64,000 nucleotides of DNA, from NCBI GenBank assembly GCA_963854835.1, contig OY978526.1:24334334-24398333 (forward strand), given 5' to 3'. This stretch comes from Megamerina dolium (taxonomy: Eukaryota > Arthropoda > Insecta > Diptera > Megamerinidae). Position numbers and translations under genes: made by a program. Shown one piece after another: positions 25,076 through 35,895 of this stretch; position 1 is the stretch's first letter; every line of letters begins with the position of its first letter. A model generated the notes under the pieces. The model was not told the origin of the DNA. It worked only from the letters and a program-made list of their open reading frames with translations, and made no database searches.

Positions 25076-25920
25076 TTAATAGCAATTTTCAGTCTCTCTC
25101 AGCTGATCCAAAGAGAGAGGGAGGTCATGTGCGTCGCAATGTTCGGTGATCGCCTCCGTAACACATACTGTTAATATTTTGTAAAACGAGTTTAAACAAG
25201 TTATCGTCCTGTATTTTGACGGGTCCGTTGCATCGCCTCCTTTTGGGATCATATAAGTCAGGCCTTTACATAAGTACGAGGGCAGATCATCCGGGTTCTC
25301 AATGAAGCTGTTTATGAACCGTAAAAGGTGCACAGGTGTGGCTGTCAGTTTTTTGAACCAGTAGTTATGCAATCGATCATTCCCCGTGCTATTCCAGTTA
25401 TGCAACTTGGTTATAACTCTTTTAAAGCGCTGCTCTGATATCCTGGCTGAGTCCATACCCTGGATTGGCGCGAAATGCTCCTCCACGTTTGATAACCACA
25501 AAATGTGTTGATCATGCGCACTGCTAACAGACCAGATTCCTGCTCAGTGTTGCTGAAAACACTCTATAGTTGGAGAGGCTTCAAGCAATTCTGGGGTATC
25601 TTCTGCACAGCGCTTATAGAATTGTTTCTGATTTTTGAAAAAGCTTCTGTTGTCTATCTTTCGTTGGTGGCACTTTTTATATCTGCACCTTCCACAGATG
25701 TCTTCCACTGTTCGGTTTGGGTCATAGTGCTTTGCGTGCATTCAGTACTTGGAGTTTATTTTTCGCATGCTCTTAAAGAGCCTGCGTCCACTATTTCCTC
25801 GTTAGTATTGCAAAGTAATCGCGAAATCAGCGCGGATAGCTTCAATTTTCTCAATCAATCTAGTTTCCCAGGACGGTGTTTTTGGATTTATGTGACCTCC
25901 TTGGGCCCTCGACAATAACT
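25076..25920 (-). mobile_element. Non-LTR retrotransposon fragment, N-terminal part of reverse transcriptase
   Basis: On the minus strand, 25501 to 25076 reads the fingers region of a LINE-type reverse transcriptase. It has WNSTGNDRLHNYWFKKLT, then GLTYMIPKGGDATDPSKYRT and ITCLNSFYKI, the usual 'IPK.GD...YR.IT' block. A second minus-strand frame at 25741 to 25544 (ending FFKNQKQFYKRCAED...ECFQQH) is the preceding part. The two are out of frame at about 25545, so a frameshift breaks the gene. The copy ends before the YxDD active site, so it cannot be functional. The block pattern suggests the R2/R4-like group, which is an inference. Confidence 0.8.
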
Positions 25921-26097
25921 TTGCTCCAGCTTGTTTTGTTGCGGCAGTAGCGCTGCAGTACATGAGATGCTGTAATTGTTAAAAAGAGGTGTCATCGGTT
26001 AACAGAACCAGGAGTACTTTCGTGTTCAAAATTTGCGCTTTGCAATAATGTACTTTCTAGTGGATGTATTTTAGCTGAGCGCAGGGTTGAAATTTGC

Positions 26098-26186
26098 GTA
26101 TTGTTATTATTATTATTAATATTATTATTATTAATATTATTATTATTAATATTATTATTATTAATATTATTATTATTCATATTATT
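26098..26186. repeat. ATT-rich tandem repeat with 15-bp period
   Basis: The 15-base unit (ATT)4AAT repeats about five times. It opens Leu/Ile frames on one strand and Asn/Ile frames on the other, both spurious. Confidence 0.9.
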
Positions 26187-26329
26187 GATTAATATTCTAT
26201 GCATTCGAAAGTTTAACATCGAAGTTGTAGTACCCAATGCTATGACCTTCAACTTCAACGTGTCCAAAATTTTACAATCATACAATCGAAACCCTATTTT
26301 TTGTATGATAGATAGATGAGGTTTTGATC

Positions 26330-27200
26330 GGATTACTACTTGAATAAGTAGTTAATACATATCATCATATGTAACGAGTTTCAGCTAAATACATAATTTT
26401 ATAATTCCATGCTCAAAGTGTGAAAATTCACCTTTCCAAACATACTTTTGTATGGGAGGTACATATAGTTTCAATTCAATTTCACCTATTTTTATTTTCA
26501 CTTATAAATTCATACAAGTTCATTCATTCAATTCATACATACCAAGTTTCAGCTTACTAACTTTAGATTTTCGTGCTCAAAATGTGAAATCATGCGTTTG
26601 AAATCGCACTTTTGTATGGCAGGTAGGTGTAGTTTCAATACGATTCCACCCATTTTTGAGTTCACCTATAAAGTCATAATTATAATGCTACATACATACA
26701 TACCCTAATAAGTTATTATTTTCGTGCGTAAAGTATCAAAACCCCCATACGAGAACATACTTTTGTATGGGAGGTATATGTAGTTTTTATTCGATTTCAA
26801 AATTTTTTTAAATTATCTACACACTAACAAATATAATAGTATGCACCGAGTTTTAACTTGATAGCTTAATAATTTTGGGCATAAAGTGTGAAAACTTATA
26901 TTGGAAAATATGCATTTATATGGGAGATAAGAGTGGTTTTTATTAAATCTAGCCCATTTCTAGATATATTTTATTCTATGTGCAATCAAACTTTGTCTGT
27001 CAAGTTTCAAATCAAGGGTTGATATTTCTGACCACAAAATATACAAAAATATTTACATTCCAAAACATACTTTTGTATGGCAAGAAAACATAGAAATGCA
27101 AAATTACAGAATGATTACGGCATTTATCGTTCAAACAATTAGATAGACTTCCAGACTGGTCTACAAACAGACAGAGAGACCATCGAACAAATAGACAGAC
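26330..27200 (+). repeat. Family A repeat array, five units of about 155 bp
   Basis: The phrase CATACTTTTGTATGGGAGGT or a close variant recurs at about 26444, 26605, 26757, 26910 and 27066. AAGTTTCAGCTT-like and GTGTGAAAA-like phrases sit between. The array ends in CAGACAGAGAGACC, then AGACAGACAAGAC (27169-27205), comparable with the CAGAC-rich edge seen at 44.65 kb. Confidence 0.8.
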
Positions 27201-28859
27201 AAGACTAAATGGAGTCGTATGATAATTCTGCTCGATAATATGTATATTTTCTTTTTCATATATGCCATCTCTTTTTTTGGGTATTGTAAAGGAAGCGCCA
27301 ATACATAAACCCAATGCAAATATACCCTTCACCTTTTCAGTCGATATTTCCAATGGCAAACGCATAAAAATCTTGACACAAGCTTTCAAAATATATTATA
27401 AAACTCGATAAAATTTCAGTTTTAAATTTCACTCTCAACTTTGTTGCCTGTTACCAAAATCATTGCAGTAGTTAACTATGATCTACAATAATTAGGTAAG
27501 ATGGCCACTATGGAATCTGTGAATCCATTTGTCAAATTATTTAATGGCAATAACATATTTAAATATGTAGGATAGTGTAATAAAGAAGAACAACAATAAA
27601 AAATGTAATATTTAAGAGCATCATCAACAAAGAAAGCAATAATAAACAAATTCTGCCGCAGCTGCCACCTTGTCAATGTTCGAAATATAGTACGACGTGC
27701 CGACGGTATAGTTTTTTTCTATTTGCCATGATAATATTGTACCTAAAAGTACGTTCGTTATTTAAATATAACAACACTTCTTCCATATACCTGCGTGCCA
27801 TATGTATCGTATAAGCAAAAGAGCAACTAAAATGAAATTACAAGAATTGTTGAATTGTTGAATTCTGTTGTTATTGTAAGATAAACTGAAAAGAAAGTAA
27901 CAAAAAAAAAAGGTATAATTTAAATGAGAGTAATTTTCAGAAGTTCTTATCTTATTGTTTTTTCCTTGGATTTTTCCTCTTCAGTTCTATATTTTGTTGT
28001 TGTTGTTGTTGCAGTTTACGCTAGTCACAATACAAATAGAAATAATTTTCATATTTGTCATGGCCGCTATGGTCGGCTATGATTATTGTTGTTTCGATGT
28101 TGATATTGTTCTGACTGTTTTTAATTGTATCACACACACACAAACAAACACATACATACATATATACTAAAACTCACGCACATATGTTGAATAAATAGAT
28201 ACTTTATATTTGTATGCAGTTCGTGATTAGTGTTGTTGTGATCATATGGTGTTGGTGAGATGGTACGTAATTATGAGTGCTAGTTCTGAGCAAAGGTGAT
28301 GATGACAATGATTATCTTCGAAGTGATAAAAACTGTTTGCAAAACAAAGATATAGGATAATAAATATTATTTTAAGTTCTATACACTTTTAGAGGTAAAA
28401 TACATATAAATATTATACATATATACATCTACATTCAAATAAACATATAAAACGTAGTGATATGAAAATCAGTGTATTCAGTGCTCTCATTTCTACTACT
28501 ATTCCGTATTCATTATCAGTACCTTGAATATGACACAAGTGCGTATGGTATATTTGCCTTTTTGTTGAAATTTACATAAGCTAAAAGTGTTAATGGCACG
28601 TGCATTTTAGATACGTATTTAAATAGGTACCTACACATGCATATTGAAGTAGAAGGACAGCTATCCTATAATTAAGGTACCTATGGTAAATGAAACATAA
28701 ACTTTTAGTATGTACTTTACTTAAGGTACCTACTTGGATTTTAAACATTTTATCAAGCAAAACATACGAGTATATATGAGAGTGTGTCAATAAGTTAATG
28801 AAAATTTAAATAATTTCAGAAAGACGCACTCAAATTTTCAGGCATATCTTTCAAATAGT
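27201..28859. other. AT-rich intronic DNA, no gene seen
   Basis: Short (TTG)n at 27996-28014, CA-rich run at 28130-28160. A GGTACCTA-type word recurs at 28626, 28675 and 28726. Nothing coding was recognised. Confidence 0.5.
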
Positions 28860-29291
28860 TATGTTGTAACAGCCATTTGAATGAAATTGGCACCCATGTA
28901 CTATGTGGACACTTCACCATGATTGAAACCATCCACCATTGGTTTAGTCAATTTATGTGCATTTATACCAGTACAAGTGAAGGAGTTTTGGTCTCCTAAT
29001 TGAGGTCACTACACTAAAAATTGTCTATAAAATCCACAATTTTGGACGATGCACGAGTGAAGGGTAAACTAATCATCCCATATTATGCAGAGTTATTGGA
29101 TCGATTCGATGCCGATATGAAGCAAAATTGACCGAAAAAGTTCTCTTCCGCCAGGAAAACTCATCGGTTCACTCAGACCGCAGTAGCAATGAATTAGTTT
29201 ACAAATTGCTTCCTTACACTGTGACTATTTTCTGTTGCCAAGCATGAAGCCATCTCTCGACGGTATAAGATTTGGATCAAACGTCGAATCG
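28860..29291 (+). pseudogene. Mariner transposase relic
   Basis: Several frames together give the mariner catalytic region: YYAELLDRFDADMKQN at about 29080-29127, KVLFRQENSSVHSDRSSNEL at about 29138-29197 (the place of the conserved 'DNAPAH' block, here with the Asp changed to Glu), and DYFLLPSMKPSLDGIRFGSN at about 29222-29281, the part after the last catalytic Asp. Frameshifts and stops separate them, and the PYSPDLAP segment is lost. The relic ends abruptly at 29291, where an RTE fragment begins. Confidence 0.8.
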
Positions 29292-30035
29292 TAAGGGTGT
29301 CAGTCGGTGCAGCATTCTCAGAGTTGGAAAGAAAGTCGCGTCGAATGGGTCTTACGGTGAACGAGGGCAAGACGAAGCACCTAGTGTCAACAAACAAAGA
29401 GTCCCGGCATCTTGGACAGCACGTCACTGTTAACAACTACGCTTTTGAAGTAGTAAGGGACTTTGTCTATTTTGGAACCAGCATTAACAGCAGTAATGAC
29501 GTCAACCTGGAAATATTGCGAAGGATCACTCTTGCAAACAGGTGCTACTTTGGGATAAGTAAGCAATTAAGAAGTCGAGCCCTCTCTCGAAGAACGAAAA
29601 CTCACTCTACAAGTCTCTCATCATGCCTGTCCATAAATATGGCGCTGAAGCCTGGACAATTTCCACCTCGGATGAGCAAATGCTTGGAGTTTTCGAGAGA
29701 AACGTCCTACGCAAGATTTTGGACCTCGTTTCGTTGGTGGCGAGTACCGAATAAGGTACAACCATGAGCTGTACGAGCTGTATGCCGATATTGACATAGT
29801 AAAGCGCATCAAAATCCAGCGGCTACGCTGGCTAGGTCATGTCAAGCGAATGGAAGAACACGCTCCAGCTAAGAAGGTGTTATATTCGGAACCCGCTGGA
29901 GGACGACGCAGAAGAGGAAGACCTAACCTCTGTTGGAAAGACCATGTACTGGAGAACCTGACGGCGCTTGGAATGTCTAACTGGCTTTAGCTAGCGAAGA
30001 ACAGGGATGGCTGGCGAAGCATGTTTTATTCGGCC
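29292..30035 (+). mobile_element. RTE-type LINE fragment, C-terminal half of reverse transcriptase
   Basis: The frame from 29297 contains GLTVNEGKTKHLVSTNKESR, then FEVVRDFVYFGTSINSSNDV and RRITLANRCYFGISKQLRSR. These are the thumb region after the YxDD motif in RTE-clade elements. Beyond about 29600 the frame shifts. The rest is still readable (YELYADIDIVKRIKIQRLRWLGHV, GGRRRRGRPNL-like and LGMSNWL). The piece is 5' truncated and broken, so inactive. The same 3' region is present again, inverted, at 53268-53533. Confidence 0.85.
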
Positions 30036-32555
30036 TAAATCGATTAGCAAATGTTATGGCCACATAGTAAGCTACTCATTGCAGAAGTATGGCTAAAAAT
30101 CGCTATTAGTCCACCGAGAACTGATATGTAAAATATGACAGAACAAACAAGATAAATGAGGTCGGATGCTTAGCGAAAACCCTTCGAAATTTTACAAAAT
30201 TAAACCATTAATAGCGATAATGAATAATTAATTTAACTAGAATATAAATGAAGGAAAGAAAGGATACATATTAATGTTACTCTACACATACAATTTGATA
30301 AATATTCATTTGTGAACATATGAAACAACATATGGGCATTTCCTGTGTTACGCAGGTGACAATCAATGCATCAAATATGAAGAAAACCAATAATGTAAGC
30401 AGAATTTTTAGTTTCTTTTGTGAATATAAATAGTGGACATGACATTACAGACGTGACAAATTTTCTTTTTACAATTATAAGCAGTGGTATAGTAAAACCT
30501 TCGCACTCATTTCTACTGAATTAAAGAAAATGAAAGAGTCAAAATCAAAGTCTCATCAAATATCGAACCGGGAATGGTAAGAGCTATCGCGTTGAAATTT
30601 GGTATGACGCCAAAGATTACCGATCAATCCATGTAGATCAATGAATGAATGCAAGGAGTTGCTCCTCTTATATAATCCAATAACGATTTTTTGTAAAAAC
30701 AAAAAACTACAGTTCAGCTTCATTATTGAAGGGTAAATATTAGCGCATTTAAAATTTTTTTATATTTTTCACTTTCCACTGAACTTTTCTAAGAAATGCC
30801 CATATGTGCGAGAGCATATGCGCCACAAAGAAATTATGATTTTATAACACAAAACAATATGACAAGTGAATTTCAACCCATACGGTCACACACACACACA
30901 CACACACGTATGCACCCAAACTAAATGCCCAAACGTCTAGTCAGCATCTTATAATATTCAAATAAATAAAGACAACACACAAAATTGGATACATCAACCG
31001 TCGTAGAAAGAATGTAATAGCTACATACATCAAGACACAAGTGTCAGCAACCCACAAAGACACAGATGCATACTCGTATGAATATAAACACGCATAAGTA
31101 GCTACATATGAAAAATATACAATACAACAAAGTTAGAACCGGAAAATGAGGATAAACGATTCAGCTAAAGTACTTCACGCGTCCAAGAAGACACTGAATA
31201 TATGTATGTATACTTACAACAACAATAGCAACAATAAGAACAACAACGACAAGGACAACAACAACAGCGACGACGATGATGAGAACGACACACGACACGG
31301 GAATATGAAATCTCCCATGAAGAGTGAAGTGAAGACACTGTAAGAATGTGTGTATGTGTGTGTGTGTGTGTGACTTTCTGTATAGATCCAATGTGTTGTA
31401 GCATAAATAGGTACACTTCCGTGAAGGATGGATACACTTATATGCTACGTTTGCTACTTAAAATATAATTCAACATTCTGTTGTTGTTGTTGTTTTGTGT
31501 GCGTATATCAGTTTGTCTACATATCGTACTACTAAATACTGATTATGAATACAAATGTTGTATTGATTTTTTCAATATTGCTGCTGTTGCTGCTTATTTA
31601 TGCGTCTACTGTTGTGATATTATTTCAAATTATAAACGTGTGTATGTATTCATGTTTTTTGTGTTGTCTTTCTTTTTGTTCAACCATATTTGGCAATGGC
31701 TTTAAAATAAAACAAACTTTATTTTGAGCCTTTAAGATCAAAAGAGTGCATAAATGGGTTATCCTTTTCGATTAATCGTAATTTATTACCGATGCACACA
31801 TACAGTCGTTGACACTAATACCAATTGACTTAATGTACGACCACCACCACCAAGCATATCGAATTGAGCGAGCGCATCCAAATTAAGCCGCTGGAAAATT
31901 ATTCCCATATGTCTCTTTTGTAAAAGTCAATTTCAACAATTGCAACAAATAACAACAAGTACATACAAAGAACAATAATAATTGCAATCACCCCATAAAT
32001 TTTGCTAAGAAATGGTGACAACAAAATCGTATATGCATACATACAAGTATAACGCCAATAACACCAATGTCTGTGGCTGTAGTCATTATTACTGCCATCA
32101 TCAATAGTGTACGAATACTTGGTGTATTTGTTGCAAGTATAACATAATCGAAAATGTCCAAAGCCATAAGAGAAAAACCAATATGTTACATTCTGTTACT
32201 ATAAAATCTGGTCTAGCCACCTTGCCACCTCTACACACAACTCGATTTCCATGTCCTCAATAGTATGAAGAGCGACAGAGAGAGAGAGAGGAGAGACAAT
32301 GTTATATCAATCACTAGTGAACTACAGCTCATTGCAGGAAACTGGTAAAACGATTTACTAATTTTGAAAAAAAAAAATTCAGAGAAAAAATAGTAATAAT
32401 AATAAATTATATTGTCATTATATCCTATAATGTCAACTAACCAAAAGAAATAAGATGGAATACACAGATAAAATTGACGAACAAATTGTGTAGAATCAAA
32501 TCAAACCAATACAAACGATAATGTCATAGTCTCAGTATTATTATTACTCTTATTA
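30036..32555. other. AT-rich intronic DNA with microsatellites
   Basis: (CA)n at 30886-30907, an AAC/GAC-rich tract at 31215-31300, (TG)n at 31346-31372, (TTG)n at 31480-31494 and (GA)n at 32276-32296. The 65-codon frame over the AAC/GAC tract (31146-31343) is Asn/Asp repeats and not credible as a gene. Confidence 0.55.
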
Positions 32556-32690
32556 TTTTTATACACTACACTCAAGTATCATACATTGAGTTTGTGCTTC
32601 CGTTTGTAACACCCATAAAAAGTCATGGGACAGCTATGAAAAAGTATTATCGTTTAGAATCAAAATCTCAGACGATTTAACAGTGATAGT
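32556..32690 (+). repeat. Head of a TATACCC-type dispersed repeat (diverged)
   Basis: ATTGAGTTTGTGCTTCCGTT, then TGTAACACCC and TATGAAAAAGTATTATCG align phrase by phrase with 20640-20710. This is the same repeat head without recognisable family A units after it. Confidence 0.55.
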
Positions 32691-32984
32691 TATTGGGTAC
32701 AAAATACTTATTTTTAGCAACAAATTGATAAGGTTGAGGGTTGATGTTTTCGAAAGAACATTACACCTTTCTCAAAGAAATAATAGAAATTTAAAGCTAT
32801 CAAGTACAAACTTGATGGTAAAGATTGCACAGCTTCCTCAAGAAGAAAATGATCTTGAACAGCGAAGAGAAAAAGCATTTCATTATGTATTTGTGATATC
32901 TGGATTTAAATTCAGGGTTGCTTTGACTTTCCTAACCGAAAATAATAGTGAAAATTGAAAAAGAAGTTAAATTACCCAGAAAGA

Positions 32985-33060
32985 ATCGCCCTTGATGGGA
33001 GTAAAATATATCACAGATCTCCATTAATATTTTCTCCGCAACATTTTTTGCACATACTTA
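32985..33060 (-). repeat. Family B repeat, left part (split by a LINE fragment)
   Basis: TCCATTAATATTTTCTCCGC, then AACATTTTTT and CATACTTACCACCTATCT is the reverse complement of the family B text (AGGTAAGTATG...GAAAATTAATGG). The unit is interrupted by the RNase H fragment that follows and the family resumes at about 33640. Confidence 0.6.
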
Positions 33061-33070
33061 CCACCTATCT

Positions 33071-33640
33071 CTAATACATGCCATAGAACTTTGTGCACGT
33101 CATCTACATGCCAAAGGACTCAAAGGAGCGCTCATTCTAATTTGCCCAGACAGCAAAGCTGCCATCAAATCTCTCTCCTCATGGGAGTTCTCCTCAAAAC
33201 TAGTCACCGAATGTTTCCTTATACTACAAAAACTCTCTATGCGAAATAAAGTCACACTATGTTGGGTGCCGGGGCATAACGGAATTGAGGGCAATGAAGT
33301 GGCGGACGAACTGGCGAGAGCTGGATCGTCTTCTCCACTAACGGGCCCAGAACCTTTCTGCGATATAAGCTGGGCATCGGCCAAAGCTATGATAGAAAAA
33401 CATTACCACGACAAATACCTACTACAATGGACAAATTCAACAGGTCTCCGCCAAGCGAAAACCCTCATCAGTTTCGATGCAGCTTTTGACAGAATTAGTC
33501 TTAGCAGAACAAACTTAAAGCTAATAAACGGCTATCTCTCAGGACATAACAGGTTAAAATACCATCTCCACAAAATGGGACTATCCTCTGACATGGAGTG
33601 TAAACTCTGTCTGGAGGAGGATGAAACATCGACATGAATT
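33071..33640 (+). mobile_element. Non-LTR retrotransposon fragment, RNase H domain
   Basis: An open frame running to TGA at 33635-33637 reads IELCARHLHAKGLKGALILI, CPDSKAAIKSL and WVPGHNGIEGNEVADELA. These are the second to fourth acidic positions of an RNase H fold (Glu, Asp, Asp). The first block (TDGS) is missing and the C-terminal zinc knuckle stops after CKLCLEED, so the piece is cut at both ends. It lies inside a family B array. Such a domain after the reverse transcriptase is typical of the I-group LINEs. Confidence 0.85.
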
Positions 33641-34230
33641 TTTTTTTATAAAATTCGATCCCTCCGCTCTCAGAGTGCATTTAAAGGGGTAAAATGTATT
33701 ATCTTCTTTTGTATCAACATATTCCCTACATATACCTACCCCTTCAAGGGAGTTCCCTACACAAGTGATGTTTTTAAACAATTGAGGTGGAGCAATATGA
33801 TATGGGGTGGGATTTCCATTAATTTTTTTCTCCTCAACGTTTTTTCTACTATTTACATCTACATGAACTATCTGCATATTTTCACTATCACTACTCTTTA
33901 CAAGGACTCTTCTATAAAATTAACGTTTTTATGAATTTCGTTACGACCGCTTTCAGAGCGTCTCGAGAGGAGTCAAATATATGATCCGCCCCATTCGTTT
34001 TTACTACCCAACATTTTCCTCAACATTCTTACTCACTAACTGTGTCACCTAGGGAAGCTTCCTTAGATGACACAAGCCCTAGAAAATCAAAAATTAACCT
34101 CGAAATGATCACATATCACCACTAAAGCACATTAATTATTTGACACCAACAATTATTATAAATATACCTAATACCTATATCCATTCCTTAAGGAGGGCTT
34201 CCCTACAAAATTCTTAATAAAAAATTCTTA
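33641..34230 (-). repeat. Family B repeat array, right part
   Basis: Three or so inverted units contain CCCTACATATACCTACCCCT with TTCAAGGGAGTTCCC (33722), CCATTAATTTTTTTCTCCTC (33817), and later CCTTAAGGAGGGCTTCCCTA (34185). The units are about 170 bp long and diverged. Confidence 0.6.
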
Positions 34231-34289
34231 ATTCTTAATTTTTTAATTCTTAATACATGTCAGAAATAAATTTGGAAGAAATGTTGGTC

Positions 34290-34680
34290 ATAAGACTTAA
34301 TCATGGTTGTTAATTCAATTTACCGCTTTAGAAGCTATTCATTGGTAATTCAAAATCTAATTAAAATTAATTATTCGATTAATCAAATTATCAATTAATC
34401 GGCATTTTAATTAATCAAACAGTTTTTCACTTTTGGTTGTTCTTTATTTTCGAGATTTTATTTTGAAATACAATTTTCACACGCACTCTTATATTAATAG
34501 TTTAAGCAATTAATGGATTAATCAAAACATTGATTAATACGAATTATTCAAATAATCACAATTTTGATTAATCAAACAATTTTTCACTTCTCTTACTTGA
34601 TTAATTAAAATTTTCGTGAATCAAAAATTGCATAGTCATAATTTTTATTAATCAGATTATTCGATTAAACTTTTAGACAC
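34290..34680. repeat. GATTAATC-rich AT tract
   Basis: GATTAA or TTAATC occurs nine times between 34377 and 34670, including the palindromic TTGATTAATCAA at about 34572 and GGATTA at 34515. It may be a degenerate short repeat. It is also what a cluster of homeodomain sites looks like. Confidence 0.45.
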
Positions 34681-34767
34681 TCAGCTCCAAAATAAATCAA
34701 TAGTTTACAATAGTTTACAATAGTCCGTAGAAAATAGCCAGAGTTTCCCTTCCATTGTGAGGAAAAT

Positions 34768-35646
34768 GACATCAGTATTTTTACAGATGGTTCATTAATG
34801 GATGGCAGAGCGGGTGCTGGAATCTTCTCTAAAGAGTTGGGACTGGCATGCACTCTGAATCTGGGAAGATACGTATCGGTATACCAAGCAGAAATGCTAG
34901 GTCTAATGCATGCGCTGGACCATCTACTGGATGGAAAGGTGCAAGGTAAGAAAATCTTGCTAGCACTCGATAACCAGGCGGTGGTCAGGCGGCTGCAACA
35001 ACCTACGGTATCTTCTAAGTTGGCGCTCGAATGTGTTCAGAAACTTAATGGGTGTGCTCGTAGTAATGCGATTACTCTTATGTGGGTGAAGGGACACATT
35101 GGTATAGAACAGAATGAAGCTGCAGACTCCTTGGCTAGACAAGGATCTGAAGCTGAATTTTATGGACCGGAACCAGTAGTTGCTCTCAGCAGCGGAACGG
35201 TGAAGGCAAAGGTCGAAGAGTGGATAAAGAAACTTCATCTCACGAGATGGGAGAACTTATCTACTTGTAGACAGGCAAAGGCTTCGTTGAGGCTATCAAA
35301 GGGCAGTGAATCGGGGAGGGCTCTCAGTCTAGGACGAATGACTCTAAGCTGGTTGACTGCATTAATAACTGGGCATGGCAATTTCAGATACCACCTCAGC
35401 AAGATGGGTCTTGTTGATGGGGAGGATGCTGATATTTGCAGACTATGCATGGAAGAGGCAGAGACAGCGGCGCACATAGTGTGCCAGTGTCCTGCATTGG
35501 CAAGCAGGAGGATGTCCACACTGGGTCGCCAATTTATTGATGAACTCGAAATGTGGAACATACCCCACAAGGAGATGCTTGAAATAACGCGTGATGTTAT
35601 TATGAGGAAGGAAGTAGAAGAATTCTGCAACCGAACAAATAATTAA
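34768..35646 (+). mobile_element. 5'-truncated LINE with intact RNase H and zinc knuckle
   Basis: A continuous frame (DISIFTDGSLMDG at 34768, ATG at 34798, stop 35644-35646) encodes a complete RNase H domain. The four acidic positions are present: Asp in FTDGS, Glu in YQAEMLGL, Asp in LALDNQAV and Asp in NEAADSLA. A C-x2-C-x8-H-x4-C knuckle (CRLCMEEAETAAHIVCQC) follows. It is the tail of an I-group type second ORF; the reverse transcriptase and endonuclease are missing. About 75 bp of 3' sequence ends in a TTTA run near 35718. The uninterrupted frame suggests a fairly recent insertion. It belongs to a different lineage from the fragment at 33 kb. Confidence 0.88.
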
Positions 35647-35759
35647 CACACGATTTGAGGGACGAAAAGGGACCCATATAAGTGGTCTGATTCGGCTAAT
35701 CCCTAAATTTATTTATTTATTCCCTTCCAGAATTGCTGTGTGCGTGTTAAATGTTAACT

Positions 35760-35895
35760 TATATTTACTATTTGCGAGCGACAGAACTCTTGTGATATCA
35801 GTCTTTTGAATTTAGCCACAAAGCTCTGTCAGAATCTTTTTCATGACAAATCTTCACTGTCTGAAGAATTATAATTGCTTATTGTTGGTTGGATA
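35760..35895 (-). mobile_element. Diverged tRNA-SINE relic (body only)
   Basis: CGACAGAACTCTTGTGATAT, then CACAAAGCTCTGTCAGAATC, then GTCTGAAGAATTATAATTGC match, in order, the minus-strand text of the copy at 47765-47860 (GGCAGAACCCTTGTGACATC... GTCGGAAGAATTGCCAATTGC). Head and tail are missing. Confidence 0.6.

Noticed and set aside
25505..25918. 137-codon plus-strand protein
   Set aside because: Shadow of the reverse transcriptase fragment on the other strand.
26330..27200. CRISPR-like regular repeats
   Set aside because: Unit length is about 155 bp with no separate spacers, units are diverged, and the DNA is eukaryotic.
31146..31343. Asn/Asp-rich 65-codon gene
   Set aside because: Translation of an AAC/GAC microsatellite; no splice or promoter support.
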